DNA of 64,000 bases, from positions 1 to 64,000 of the forward strand of contig CAYRNY010000018.1 of the NCBI GenBank assembly GCA_964425755.1. Direction: 5' to 3'. The notes under the pieces were generated by a model, which saw nothing but the letters and a program-made list of their open reading frames with translations, had not been told where the DNA came from and did not search any database. The translations under genes were made by a program, and so were the position numbers. Numbering within the stretch: the first letter of the stretch is position 1; each line of letters begins with the position of its first letter. Of the stretch, positions 1 to 8,122 are shown piece by piece. The DNA comes from CAYRNY01 sp964425755. GTDB lineage: Bacteria > Chloroflexota > Anaerolineae > Aggregatilineales > Aggregatilineaceae.

Positions 1-57
1 ATCCGCGAAGGTGGCCTGACCGTCGGCGCTGGCGTCATCACCGACATCATCGAGTAA
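1..57 (+). CDS. tuf: Elongation factor Tu, C-terminal end (partial)
   Basis: Only the last 18 codons and the TAA stop lie in the window; the gene begins upstream of it. The encoded tail, IREGGLTVGAGVITDIIE, is the conserved last beta-strand of EF-Tu domain III, the GTPase that delivers aminoacyl-tRNA to the ribosome. A hairpin terminator follows 10 bases after the stop. The order tuf - rpmG - tRNA-Trp - secE - nusG - rplK - rplA is a classic bacterial arrangement and supports the call. Confidence 0.93.
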   Translation: MREGGLTVGAGVITDIIE

Positions 58-66
58 GCACTGTCA

Positions 67-106
67 GGGGTTGGGCGAAGCCCTCGGTTGGCCCAACCCC
101 TTCTTC
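67..106 (+). terminator. Rho-independent terminator after tuf
   Basis: A perfect 10-bp stem GGGGTTGGGC (67-76) / GCCCAACCCC (91-100) with a 14-base loop is followed by TTCTTC. It would end the tuf transcript, though rpmG starts only 26 bases later, so partial read-through is likely. Confidence 0.75.
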
Positions 107-131
107 TGACTTAGCGGGGGCTGGGTGAGCA

Positions 132-299
132 ATGGCGAAGAAAAAAGATGTTCGGCTGGTGATTCACTTCGAATGTACCGAGTGCAGAGAACGGAATTAC
201 ACCAGCATGAAAAACCGTCGCAACGACCCGCAACGCCTGGAACTGAACAAGTATTGCCCGCGTTGCCGGAAGCATACTAAACACCGTGAAACCAAGTAA
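132..299 (+). CDS. rpmG: Ribosomal protein L33, zinc-binding type
   Basis: A 55-residue basic protein, the normal length for bL33 of the large ribosomal subunit. Two CxxC pairs (ECTEC and YCPRC) mark it as the zinc-containing (C+) form rather than the zinc-free paralogue. The context between tuf and secE is conserved in many bacteria. The ATG follows a GTGAGC stretch with only a weak ribosome binding site. Confidence 0.95.
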   Translation: MAKKKDVRLVIHFECTECRERNYTSMKNRRNDPQRLELNKYCPRCRKHTKHRETK

Positions 300-305
300 A
301 AAGGG

Positions 306-334
306 TGGACCGGTGCTGAATGGGGTGTTATAAT
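306..334 (+). promoter_or_regulatory. Extended -10 promoter for tRNA-Trp/secE
   Basis: A consensus TATAAT (329-334) is preceded by TG plus one base (326-328), an extended -10 element. TGGACC (306-311) sits 17 bases upstream as a weak -35. Transcription would start near 341, a few bases before the tRNA. Confidence 0.6.
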
Positions 335-348
335 ATACCCCACGATAT

Positions 349-422
349 AGGGGTGTAGCTCAATTTGGCAGAGCAACGGTCTCCAAAACCGTAGGCTGTG
401 GGTTCGAGTCCTACCACCCCTG
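349..422 (+). tRNA. trnW: tRNA-Trp (anticodon CCA)
   Basis: A cloverleaf can be drawn directly: acceptor AGGGGTG (349-355) pairs with CACCCCT (415-421), followed by discriminator G. The anticodon stem ACGGT/ACCGT encloses the seven-base loop CTCCAAA, giving anticodon CCA. The T-arm contains GGGTTCGAGTCC. The 3' CCA is not encoded, since the bases after the discriminator are CCT. It lies between rpmG and secE, a common position for tRNA-Trp. Confidence 0.95.
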
Positions 423-508
423 CCTTGATGACTCGCTCATTTCATCAGACACCGTCCGTTGGACGGTGTCTTGGATATAGGCGATAGCTGATTGCCGAGG
501 AGTAGAGA

Positions 509-991
509 GTGGCCCGTACACGTACACGCACAGATAATCACGACAATAACGAAGAAAAAAAGGCGGTGGTCTCCGATCGCCGGCGACGTACGCGCAGTGA
601 GACAGATGACAACGCCGCGACCGAAAACAGCATAAGCACCCGCAAAGACCGCCCCACACCAAGTGCGCGCCAGGCGCGTCGCGGTGGCGCACCGACTGGC
701 TTGTTGGATCGCATCCCGGTTGTGCGTGGCATTGTGGGCTATCTCCGCGGTGTGGCTTCCGAAATGCAAAAGGTCACCTGGCCTTCGCGTGAAGAAGCTA
801 CGCGCCTGACGGGAGTTGTGCTTGGAGTCACCATCGCATTCGCGATCGTGCTGGGCCTGCTTGATACCTTCTTTGGTTGGTGGTTCCAGCAGGCGTTCAG
901 CCCGGACTCGGAAACGATCTTCCTGGGGATAGCGGCAGCGGTATTCGTGCTGGCCGGCGGCGGTTTCTTCGCGCTGCGTAACCGCATCTAG
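509..991 (+). CDS. secE: Preprotein translocase subunit SecE
   Basis: SecE is the small membrane subunit that clamps SecY in the SecYEG translocon. The family signature is at residues 72-105 (GIVGYLRGVASEMQKVTWPSREE is split around the conserved KVTWPSREE) followed by one strong membrane segment near 107-130 and a second hydrophobic stretch at the C-terminus (about 138-155). The protein is 160 residues because a charged, disordered N-terminal extension of about 65 residues precedes the core. The GTG start is chosen because GAGGAG lies just upstream. It sits directly before nusG, as usual. Confidence 0.93.
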   Translation: MARTRTRTDNHDNNEEKKAVVSDRRRRTRSETDDNAATENSISTRKDRPTPSARQARRGGAPTGLLDRIPVVRGIVGYLRGVASEMQKVTWPSREEATRLTGVVLGVTIAFAIVLGLLDTFFGWWFQQAFSPDSETIFLGIAAAVFVLAGGGFFALRNRI

Positions 992-1093
992 GGCCTGACA
1001 CCTGGCAGTGGGCGTCGTCATTGACATAACCAGGCGCGACTGGCGATAATAAACCTACGTCCAGGGCGATTATGAGTAAGGCAGGTAGTGGTG

Positions 1094-1789
1094 ATGTTTG
1101 AAGAGGAACACAACAACGAGGACGTAGATTTCGACCCGGAACCCGTCTATCTCGATAATGACGAGGCCGATCAAAAACAGAATATACTGCCCAGTGAGCG
1201 CAGCGCAGAAACGGATAACATCGCAGCGATCATCAGCGAAGGTGTGGCCGAAGAAGGCGACGCGGACAACAAGGAATGGTTTGTGGTTCACTGCTATTCC
1301 GGGCAGGAAAACAAAGTCCGGCATGCCATCGAACAGCGCATCGAAACGATGGGGATGCAAGACAAGATTTTTGACGTGGTGGTTCCAACTGAAGAAGAGA
1401 TCGAGGTTCGCGAAGGCAAGCGCCGGACGATTGAACGCCGGGTCTTCCCAGGGTACATCCTGGTCCAGATGATCATGGACGAAGACTCCTGGTACGTGGT
1501 GCGCAACACGCCGGGCGTGACCGGGTTTGTCGGCATGGGCAACGAACCCACTCCGCTCCGTCCAGAAGAAGTCTCGCAGATTATGCGCCGTATGGAAGCG
1601 GAAGCGCCGAAAATCAAAGTTACATTCCGCCCCGGCCAAAAAGTGCGCATTATCGACGGACCTTTCAATGACTTCATCGGCACCGTCGGCGACATCGATA
1701 TGGAAAAAGCGAAAGTCCGCGTGATGGTGTCATTCTTCGGGCGCGAAACCCCGGTCGAACTGGATTTCCTCCAGGTTGAAAAGGCGTAG
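1094..1789 (+). CDS. nusG: Transcription termination/antitermination protein NusG
   Basis: NusG binds RNA polymerase and couples it to Rho or the ribosome. The NGN domain starts at about residue 59 (KEWFVVHCYSGQENKV) and includes RRVFPGYILVQM and the TPGVTGFVG segment. A C-terminal KOW domain follows (FRPGQKVRIIDGPFNDFIGTV). An acidic N-terminal extension of about 58 residues is unusual in length. Two GTG codons at 1088 and 1091 are also in frame; ATG 1094 is preferred because the AGG of AAGGCAGG ends 8 bases before it, whereas it nearly touches 1088. Confidence 0.95.
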   Translation: MFEEEHNNEDVDFDPEPVYLDNDEADQKQNILPSERSAETDNIAAIISEGVAEEGDADNKEWFVVHCYSGQENKVRHAIEQRIETMGMQDKIFDVVVPTEEEIEVREGKRRTIERRVFPGYILVQMIMDEDSWYVVRNTPGVTGFVGMGNEPTPLRPEEVSQIMRRMEAEAPKIKVTFRPGQKVRIIDGPFNDFIGTVGDIDMEKAKVRVMVSFFGRETPVELDFLQVEKA

Positions 1790-1800
1790 CGCCCTTGATC

Positions 1801-1857
1801 AGACCGCGATAACCGGTCTGGCGTATCGTATCGTTGTAGACCCCCCTGCACGGGGGT
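1801..1857 (+). promoter_or_regulatory. Hairpins in the nusG-rplK gap, possible L1 autoregulatory leader
   Basis: Two hairpins occupy this gap: AGACC (1801-1805) with GGTCT (1815-1819), and CCCCC (1842-1846) with GGGGG (1852-1856) around TGCAC. Neither has a T-run, so they are not terminators. In other bacteria, L1 represses the L11-L1 mRNA by binding a structured leader. A similar role here is only inferred; I did not recognise the exact L1-binding motif. Confidence 0.35.
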
Positions 1858-1893
1858 GATCTATGTATCCAGGCAATAAGGAAATCGAAAGTC

Positions 1894-2319
1894 ATGGCCA
1901 AGAAACTAAAAGCAGTCGTCAAGCTTCAGATCCCGGCAGGTAAAGCTAACCCCGCGCCGCCTATCGGTCCCGCGCTGGCGCAGCACGGCATCAACCTGAT
2001 GGGGTTCTGCAAGGAATACAACGCCCGCACGAGCAACCGCATCGGCGAGATCATCCCGGCGGAAATTTCGATCTTCTCCGACGGGTCGTTTAAGTTCACG
2101 CTGAAAAGCCCGCCAACCGCCTTCCTGATCCGCCGCGCAGCAGGGCTGGAAAAAGGCTCCGGCGAACCGAACCGCGACAAGGTCGGCAAATTGACGCGCG
2201 ACCAGGTGCGCGAGATCGCCGAGATCAAGATGAAGGACCTGAACGCGATTGACATCGAGGGCGCGATGCGGCAGATTGAAGGCACCGCGCGCAGCATGGG
2301 CGTAATCATCGAAGGTTAA
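1894..2319 (+). CDS. rplK: Ribosomal protein L11
   Basis: At 141 residues this is full-length uL11, part of the GTPase-associated centre of the 50S subunit. The N-terminal domain carries the proline-rich helix segment AGKANPAPPIGPALAQHGINL. The C-terminal RNA-binding domain has TPPTAFL-like and DLNAIDIEGAMRQIEGTARSMG sequences (shown here in parts: KSPPTAFLI at about 70). It is followed 62 bases later by rplA, the expected partner in one operon. GGAAATC-type purines precede the ATG. Confidence 0.97.
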   Translation: MAKKLKAVVKLQIPAGKANPAPPIGPALAQHGINLMGFCKEYNARTSNRIGEIIPAEISIFSDGSFKFTLKSPPTAFLIRRAAGLEKGSGEPNRDKVGKLTRDQVREIAEIKMKDLNAIDIEGAMRQIEGTARSMGVIIEG

Positions 2320-2381
2320 TATCGTCCCTGTGGGAGGGCGGCGCCGTTCGCCCACTACGACCACCAAGGAGTCTTACAAAT

Positions 2382-3092
2382 ATGGCACACGGAAAGAAAT
2401 ATCTCGCAGCCGCTGAGAAGCTGGACCGTAACAGGCTCTATACCCCGGAAGAGGCAGTCAGCCTGGTGAAGGAGATCGCGCCGGCGAAGTTCGACGAAAC
2501 CGTCGAGCTACACCTGCGCCTGGGCATCGACCCGCGCCACAGCGACCAGCAGATTCGCACCACAGTGATCCTGCCGCACGGGCTGGGCAAAACCGTCCGT
2601 ATCCTGGTCTTCGCTGAAGGCGAAGACGCCCGCATCGCCGAAGAAGCCGGAGCGGATATCGTCGCCGATGACGAGGTGATCGCCCGGATCGCCAATGAGG
2701 GCTGGACCGAGTTTGACGTCGCGCTTGCCGTCCCGGAGATGATGCGCAAGATCGGACGCCTGGGGCGCGTGCTGGGGCGAAAGGGTTTGATGCCGAATCC
2801 AAAGGCCGGGACCCTGGTCCAACCGGAAGACATTCCGCGCGCGATTGAGGAAGCCAAAGCCGGTCGTATCGAGTTCCGCAATGACAAGACCGCGAACGTG
2901 CACGTTCCGATCGGTAAAGTGAGCTTCACAGAAGAGCAACTGCTGGGCAACATGGGCGCGATCATGGACACCGTCCGCCGCAACCGCCCGGCAGCGGCAA
3001 AGGGATCATTCGTCCGCCGCGTCGTGCTCACCAGCACAATGGGGCCGGGCATCCGCGTGGACCCGAACATCGCGCTCGCCATGGGAAGCTAA
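2382..3092 (+). CDS. rplA: Ribosomal protein L1
   Basis: At 236 residues this is full-length uL1, which forms the mobile L1 stalk at the ribosomal E site and usually represses its own operon. Family motifs visible are FDETVELHLRLGIDPRHSDQ near residue 37, LGRKGLMPNPKAGT near 131-145 and the RRNRPAAAKGSFV segment near the C-terminus. An AAGGAG site lies upstream of the ATG. The gene ends the cluster: a strong terminator follows and no L10 or L7/L12 gene is present downstream. Confidence 0.97.
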   Translation: MAHGKKYLAAAEKLDRNRLYTPEEAVSLVKEIAPAKFDETVELHLRLGIDPRHSDQQIRTTVILPHGLGKTVRILVFAEGEDARIAEEAGADIVADDEVIARIANEGWTEFDVALAVPEMMRKIGRLGRVLGRKGLMPNPKAGTLVQPEDIPRAIEEAKAGRIEFRNDKTANVHVPIGKVSFTEEQLLGNMGAIMDTVRRNRPAAAKGSFVRRVVLTSTMGPGIRVDPNIALAMGS

Positions 3093-3122
3093 GTTCTTGG
3101 CCGTAACACAGCAGTGCAAACC

Positions 3123-3152
3123 AACCGGGAAGCGTGCGCTTCCCGGTTTTTT
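3123..3152 (+). terminator. Rho-independent terminator after rplA
   Basis: A 12-bp perfect inverted repeat, AACCGGGAAGCG (3123-3134) with CGCTTCCCGGTT (3137-3148), runs into a T-stretch ending at 3152. In practice the loop would open by one or two pairs. It closes the rplK-rplA transcript. Confidence 0.9.
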
Positions 3153-3196
3153 GCGTGGTAGCAATGTCCATAGCCGCGCGCCTGATCTTCCCTGTG

Positions 3197-3973
3197 TCAG
3201 GGGCCGCCAAGCTGACCGGCAGCCACCGTCGGCACGGTAACCGCTACGGGGAATAAATCCTGCGCTGCGATCTGGCACAAACGCGCGCCGCCTGATTGCA
3301 ACCACCCGTCCAGCGCCTCGCTGCTGCTGGCACCGCTGACCACATCCTGCCACAAACGCGTCGCCCAATCGTGGTAATGCTGCGTTTCGTTGGGCCAGTT
3401 TGCGTAGTTGGTTTGTGTCACGGATGCTCCCCCATTGTAACAGGCCGCTGCCATCCCAAGCTGACCATCCGCAAACACGTTCAAGCACTCTTTGAAAATC
3501 GTCATGCCGTGCCGCACGTTGGTATCCGGATCGAGCATGTTCTCGCCATTGTCGAAATAGTACGGCATCACCTGCATCAAGCCCACCGCCCCAGCCCAGG
3601 ACAACACTTCCGGACTGCCGCATGATTCGATCTGGATCACGATCGCGATCACGTTGGGGTTAATCTGGTACAACTGCGCCCACCGGCGAATCTCATCCTG
3701 CCAATGCATGACCTCCGGCGTGAAAAAGCGTGCCAGCGGAGCATCGGGGTCGTTTATCGCCTGCGAAGCCACGCGACCGGCGTCACCGCCTCCAAACAAC
3801 GACAGATCGGCAGCCACAACCGCGAATACCAGCACCGCAATACCTACCACCAGCAACCCGCGCAATCTGCGCCATTGGCGGCGCGCATCCGGTGGCACCT
3901 GTGCCTTCTCGGACGCGCTCCGTCGCTTTTGCGCAGTTGACGATTTCTTGCGTGAGGATTTCTTGCCGGCCAT
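3197..3973 (-). CDS. Membrane-anchored lytic transglycosylase (SLT domain)
   Basis: A 258-residue protein predicted to cut peptidoglycan glycan strands outside the membrane. A Lys/Arg-rich cytoplasmic N-terminus is followed by one membrane segment (about 38-57) and a Slt/LT domain from about 88. The catalytic Glu is E116 in IQIESCG; AGAVGLMQVMP and AACYNGG are the other conserved family blocks. The reading frame extends further upstream through the neighbouring protease gene, but the start MAGKKSSRKK at 3973 is preferred because it avoids that overlap and gives a normal topology. It lies 26 bases downstream of the M50 protease gene, probably in the same operon. Confidence 0.9.
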   Translation of the reverse strand: MAGKKSSRKKSSTAQKRRSASEKAQVPPDARRQWRRLRGLLVVGIAVLVFAVVAADLSLFGGGDAGRVASQAINDPDAPLARFFTPEVMHWQDEIRRWAQLYQINPNVIAIVIQIESCGSPEVLSWAGAVGLMQVMPYYFDNGENMLDPDTNVRHGMTIFKECLNVFADGQLGMAAACYNGGASVTQTNYANWPNETQHYHDWATRLWQDVVSGASSSEALDGWLQSGGARLCQIAAQDLFPVAVTVPTVAAGQLGGP

Positions 3974-3999
3974 AAACCTGCCCCACTTAACGAAGTCGC

Positions 4000-5157
4000 C
4001 TATGGCGTCACGAGCTGCAGTGGCAGCGGCACGAAGACCAGCACAAGGATCACCAGCGCCAGGTACGCCACCCGCCGACGACGGCGATCCAGGATCGTCA
4101 CAGCATCCAACGGGGACGCGTAAAAGCGCCCGAACAACAACAACAGCATGGTCGGCAGCCACCAGACAGTGCTCATCAGCGAGAGCGCGACAAAGATCGC
4201 CACCAGAGGCCAATATAATCGCTGCACCCGGTCGCCGAGCAAGGTCGAGACGATATGGCCCCCGTCCAACTGACCTGCCGGGATCAGATTCAGGCCGGTG
4301 AGCAGCAGTCCGCTCCACCCTGCCCAGGCCACCTGGTTCACAAATACGTCTTTGTCGTCGTCCGGCAGAAATTCGCCAAACACCACGTACTTCGCCACAA
4401 CATACAAAATCGAATTCCCCTCGACCATGTACTCCTCGTTTTGTGGCAACGGCTCGATATCCGACGTCAGCAAGCCAATGAACAACACCGGGATCGCCAC
4501 CACCAACCCCGCCAGGGGGCCTGCCACGCCGACATCAAACATCACTTTGCGGTTCGGCATCGGCTCGCGGAACAGAATAAACGCGCCTAACGTGCCGAAC
4601 ACATGCAGCGGGAACGGGATGAAATACGGCAGCGACACGTTCATGCGATGCCAGCGCGCCGCGATGAAGTGCCCCATCTCGTGCGTGCCCAGGATCAGCA
4701 TCATGCAAAGGGCAAACGGCCAGCCATCCAGCAAGAACAGGTCATCTTGACCTCCCGCTTCTTGCATCGCGCCGACCAGCAGCAAGCTCAACAGCGTGAG
4801 CGCAAACAGCAGCACATGCGGCCACAACGGGCGCGGTGGCGGGTCAATGCGCCCCTTGATCGCGACGACCACATGATTGCCCTCATCGTCGGTTCGTAAC
4901 GCTACGTGAAAATCGAGCGCTTTAAATCGCTCATCAAGTTGGGCGTATGCCTGTTCGCTGTCGATCCGCAGCTTACCCGTGTACTGCATTGTGGCCGGCG
5001 GCGAGGGGTTGTAATCCACCTTGTAGATATCCAGCACCATCCCGACCAACGTCTCGATCTCGTGTCGTGCGTCATCGGGCGCAACCTGTTGTTCAGGTGA
5101 AGTTTCCTCTTCGGTAACCGTGTCATGTGATAAAAGACCCGAAGGCTCATTTAGCAT
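4000..5157 (-). CDS. M50 family (site-2 type) intramembrane metalloprotease
   Basis: A 385-residue multi-span membrane protein. The zinc site is HEMGH at residues 159-163 inside a membrane helix, and the third ligand lies in NLIPAGQLDGG (D298), the standard M50 pair. Four or more further hydrophobic helices are visible. The first 110 residues form a soluble domain, followed by the first membrane segment at about 112-130. Site-2 proteases release membrane-tethered regulators or clear signal peptides; the substrate here is unknown. Its position beside a lytic transglycosylase suggests an envelope role, which is inference. Confidence 0.92.
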   Translation of the reverse strand: MLNEPSGLLSHDTVTEEETSPEQQVAPDDARHEIETLVGMVLDIYKVDYNPSPPATMQYTGKLRIDSEQAYAQLDERFKALDFHVALRTDDEGNHVVVAIKGRIDPPPRPLWPHVLLFALTLLSLLLVGAMQEAGGQDDLFLLDGWPFALCMMLILGTHEMGHFIAARWHRMNVSLPYFIPFPLHVFGTLGAFILFREPMPNRKVMFDVGVAGPLAGLVVAIPVLFIGLLTSDIEPLPQNEEYMVEGNSILYVVAKYVVFGEFLPDDDKDVFVNQVAWAGWSGLLLTGLNLIPAGQLDGGHIVSTLLGDRVQRLYWPLVAIFVALSLMSTVWWLPTMLLLLFGRFYASPLDAVTILDRRRRRVAYLALVILVLVFVPLPLQLVTP

Positions 5158-5190
5158 ACGCGTGTACTATCCAATCCTTGTCTGCCATAC

Positions 5191-6237
5191 CTAAGCTGTT
5201 CCATCTCCAATTTCAGAAAACGGTAGAATCTCCCAATCACCAGTCAGCGCGTCCAGCGCAATAATGCCGCCATCTCGCATACGAAGATATAGCGTCGCGA
5301 CGCTCAAATCACCGGCATCCGCCTGGAACATCCCTTCGAACGCAACTTCCGGCGAGATGGCCCACCCCAGGCGATCCCGCACGCGCTGGTTGGTGCGCCA
5401 CACCAAGCCAAAACCGCGCACCGGCTGCTGCATTCCGGATGGCGGCACGATCGAATCGTCGCGTTCCGGGTCGCCCTCCTCGAAATCATCCGGGTACATT
5501 GCCCAGGCTGGCGACGCGCCATCCTCAAAGATCACGTAAATACGATCCTGCGCCTCGACCCAGATCATGCGCCCGCGCTCAAATGTTTGTTCGGCCTGCA
5601 TGGTAACCTGTGGCGATGCAGCAGGGCACGCCTCCGGAGCCGGATCAAAGAACCAGTTCTCGGGACAGCTCAAAGGGATCAACAGCGGCTGTTCGACCGT
5701 GCCGCCTCCGGCATCGGCCTCCAACAGGAAGCGGGCCACGTCGCGATCCTGGGCGCGCGTGCCGACCGTCAACTGTCCCGATCCGTTCACATCCCAGCGC
5801 CAGATGCGCTCGCCGGCTTCGTCCACACGATAGACGCGAGCGACACTTGCGCCACGCACACTCCAAAACAGGGTTACATTATCGCCCGGTTTGACCGTCG
5901 CGCTGTTGGTCGTGAAATACTCGATCGACACGCCGGCGCGCGTTGGTGCGCGCGTTGCCGTTTCCGTCGCAGGGGCGGGCGACTGCGTTGGGGCTACCGG
6001 ATTCGTTGGCGACGGTCCTGGCGTGCGGGTAGTGGGGGGATGCGTCGGGACAGGCGTCGCGGTTACAGCCAACGCCGATCCGGTCCCCACCGTAACGGTC
6101 GGTGTAGGGATATCGGTCGGTGTGGAAGCAGGAGCAAACGTCATGATTGCAGGCTGTGTGTTGCCACCGCAGCCGCTCAATGCAACGACCAGCGCGAACA
6201 AGCCGATCAGCCCACTATACTGCCTGCGCATTCGCAC
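5191..6237 (-). CDS. Predicted lipoprotein with Thr/Pro-rich linker
   Basis: A 348-residue exported protein of unknown function. The N-terminus is a lipoprotein signal with lipobox LSGC (lipidated C23). Residues of about 35-105 are rich in Thr and Pro, a typical extracellular spacer. An Ig-like beta segment follows (about 107-180, including VKPGDNVTLFWSVRGA), then a less recognisable C-terminal domain. The GTG at 6237 is chosen because GGGAG lies 7 bases upstream; ATG 6231 is possible. It is upstream of and co-oriented with the M50 protease gene. Confidence 0.8.
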   Translation of the reverse strand: MRMRRQYSGLIGLFALVVALSGCGGNTQPAIMTFAPASTPTDIPTPTVTVGTGSALAVTATPVPTHPPTTRTPGPSPTNPVAPTQSPAPATETATRAPTRAGVSIEYFTTNSATVKPGDNVTLFWSVRGASVARVYRVDEAGERIWRWDVNGSGQLTVGTRAQDRDVARFLLEADAGGGTVEQPLLIPLSCPENWFFDPAPEACPAASPQVTMQAEQTFERGRMIWVEAQDRIYVIFEDGASPAWAMYPDDFEEGDPERDDSIVPPSGMQQPVRGFGLVWRTNQRVRDRLGWAISPEVAFEGMFQADAGDLSVATLYLRMRDGGIIALDALTGDWEILPFSEIGDGTA

Positions 6238-6416
6238 AACTACACTCCCTTAGCTCCTGGCGTGCGCGCTGCGTCCAACTTGCCCGGCGTAGGGTGCGCC
6301 CCTACGCCATAAGACACGTTGTAATGTGGTTCACGCGCCGATGCGGTCATCGCTTCATCCCCCAGTGCAATAATCGCGCCTATTTTAACACATCCCCGCT
6401 TGCAAACCGCCCGCCG

Positions 6417-7091
6417 TCACACCGTTTTGACACGGTAGCTCAAATAACGTTTCGGCGCAGGTTTCAGACTCTCGCGCACGCCGTCAATCACAACCTGACG
6501 GGCGTTCTCATCATGCTGAAAATCCATATTGTCGGTCATGATCACCAGCACGGGGCAACTCGCCCACCGCTCGATCCACTCATCGTAGAGCACGTTCAGG
6601 CGCGCCAGGTAATCGCGCGAAATGTGCCGCTCGAAATCGCGCCCACGCTGCCGGATGCGCGATTGCAGCGCTTCGACATCGGCTTTCAGATACACCAGCA
6701 AATCCGGCGGCGGCAGAAACGCCCGTATCCCTTCATACAGGTCGTGATAAGCCGTGTAATCGCGCTCGGCCATCTGGCCTTGCTCAAACAGGTTGCGCGC
6801 GAAGATCTCCGCGTCCTCATAGACACTGCGATCCTGCACCACCGAGCCTGGATGGTCGACAAGCTGGCGGTGATGCTGCAAGCGCCGCGAGAGGAAAAAT
6901 ACCTGGGAGTGAAAGCTCCAACGGCGCATATCCGCGTAGAAATCGGCCAGATACGGGTTTTCATCCACGGCTTCAAAAAAAGGCTTCCAGTCGAACGCGC
7001 TCGCCAGAATCTGTGTCAGGGTCGATTTTCCCACACCGATATTCCCGGCGATCGCCACAAAGTGTTTTTCATGCGGCACAGGCTGAATCAT
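6417..7091 (-). CDS. Deoxynucleoside kinase
   Basis: A 224-residue P-loop kinase that phosphorylates deoxynucleosides for salvage (dNK/deoxyadenosine-deoxyguanosine kinase family). The Walker A motif GNIGVGKST is at residues 16-24. The segment DENPYLADFYAD contains conserved substrate-site residues, QDRSVYED is the family DRS motif, and RIRQRGRDFE is the lid. Its ATG overlaps the stop of the upstream kinase-MazG gene by 4 bases (ATGA), so the two are translationally coupled. Some lactobacilli have tandem dNK subunits that form heterodimers; whether that applies here is unknown. Confidence 0.92.
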   Translation of the reverse strand: MIQPVPHEKHFVAIAGNIGVGKSTLTQILASAFDWKPFFEAVDENPYLADFYADMRRWSFHSQVFFLSRRLQHHRQLVDHPGSVVQDRSVYEDAEIFARNLFEQGQMAERDYTAYHDLYEGIRAFLPPPDLLVYLKADVEALQSRIRQRGRDFERHISRDYLARLNVLYDEWIERWASCPVLVIMTDNMDFQHDENARQVVIDGVRESLKPAPKRYLSYRVKTV

Positions 7092-8122
7092 GATGCATCA
7101 CCTTCGCTATCAGATTTCAAACCATCCCACGCACGCCCGCTATGCGCGCGCATCTTCTCCAGGTAAGCTTCTTCCAGGTCGATATCGACGTAATTCGCCA
7201 GCTTGATCACGGAGGCCAGCACGTCGGCAAGCTGCTCGCGAACGGAGGACGTGGCTGCACCGGTTGCAGCGTCGGGCTGTCCCAGCCAACGCTGCACAAA
7301 AGCCCGCGCCAACTCCCCCACCTCTTCCTGCAGCAGCAGCATGTTGAGGTAGGGATCGGTGGGAAACTGGTTGTCCTGGTCCAATCGACGGTGAAACTGC
7401 TGGTAGTCACTCAGGCGGGGCGCGGACTTGTCCAGCGCGGTACCGCGCTGCACGGTGGGCGCGGCAACTTGCGTCTCGGCGGTCCCCATGCCCGGCAGCG
7501 CACGCTGCAATGGTCCTTCACCCAGCGCGGCGCGAATCCGCCTGAATACGTTCCGCCGGTCTTCTTCATGTTGGACGAAATCGATATCGTCCGTGTCAAT
7601 CGCCAGCACCGGCGCGGCGTCGTACGCCGTGAAGAAGTTTTCGTAGGCAATGCGCAAGCTGTTGATATAGTTGGGGTCCATGTTGCGCTCGTAGGGACGG
7701 TCGCGGGCGGTGATGCGGTTCATCAGCGTGTCGGTACTGGCTTTGAGATACACGACCATATCCGGCGTACGCACATTCTCCGCCAGCGCTTCCTGCACGC
7801 TGTAGTATGTTTCCAGCTCGTCCCCGGTCAGGTTGACCTGCGCGAACAGGCGATCCTTTTCAAACATATAGTCACTGATCAGTGGCGGCGCCAGCCGGGC
7901 AAGCTGGCGCTGCTGGTGATAGCGGCTGAGCAAAAAAAATATCTGCGTCTGGAAGGCGTACCGCGCCCGGTCCGCGTAGAAGTTCGTCAGGAACGGGTTC
8001 TCTTCAAAGACCTCCAGCACCAGCCGCGCGCCGGTTTCCTTCTGAAACATGCGTGCCAGCGTCGTTTTCCCAACGCCAATCACACCCTCAAAGACGATAT
8101 AGTGCGCTTGTAGTGGGTTCAT
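7088..8122 (-). CDS. Deoxynucleoside kinase fused to a MazG-like pyrophosphohydrolase domain
   Basis: A 344-residue two-domain protein. Residues 1-205 are a deoxynucleoside kinase with Walker A GVIGVGKTT (14-21 region), EENPFLTNFYAD and RITARDRPYERNM as lid. After a linker, residues of about 245-335 form an all-alpha MazG-like domain with the metal motif EEVGE (266-270) and EQLAD (296-300). MazG-type enzymes hydrolyse NTPs or dNTPs to monophosphates. One chain therefore seems to make and unmake deoxynucleotides. The start MNPLQAHYIV at 8122 is preferred over an in-frame upstream start because the P-loop then lies at its normal distance. Confidence 0.85.
   Translation of the reverse strand: MNPLQAHYIVFEGVIGVGKTTLARMFQKETGARLVLEVFEENPFLTNFYADRARYAFQTQIFFLLSRYHQQRQLARLAPPLISDYMFEKDRLFAQVNLTGDELETYYSVQEALAENVRTPDMVVYLKASTDTLMNRITARDRPYERNMDPNYINSLRIAYENFFTAYDAAPVLAIDTDDIDFVQHEEDRRNVFRRIRAALGEGPLQRALPGMGTAETQVAAPTVQRGTALDKSAPRLSDYQQFHRRLDQDNQFPTDPYLNMLLLQEEVGELARAFVQRWLGQPDAATGAATSSVREQLADVLASVIKLANYVDIDLEEAYLEKMRAHSGRAWDGLKSDSEGDAS

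Noticed and set aside
437..1027. Long minus-strand frame across secE
   Set aside because: It runs antisense to secE and the tRNA; high GC content makes long antisense frames common and no domain is seen.
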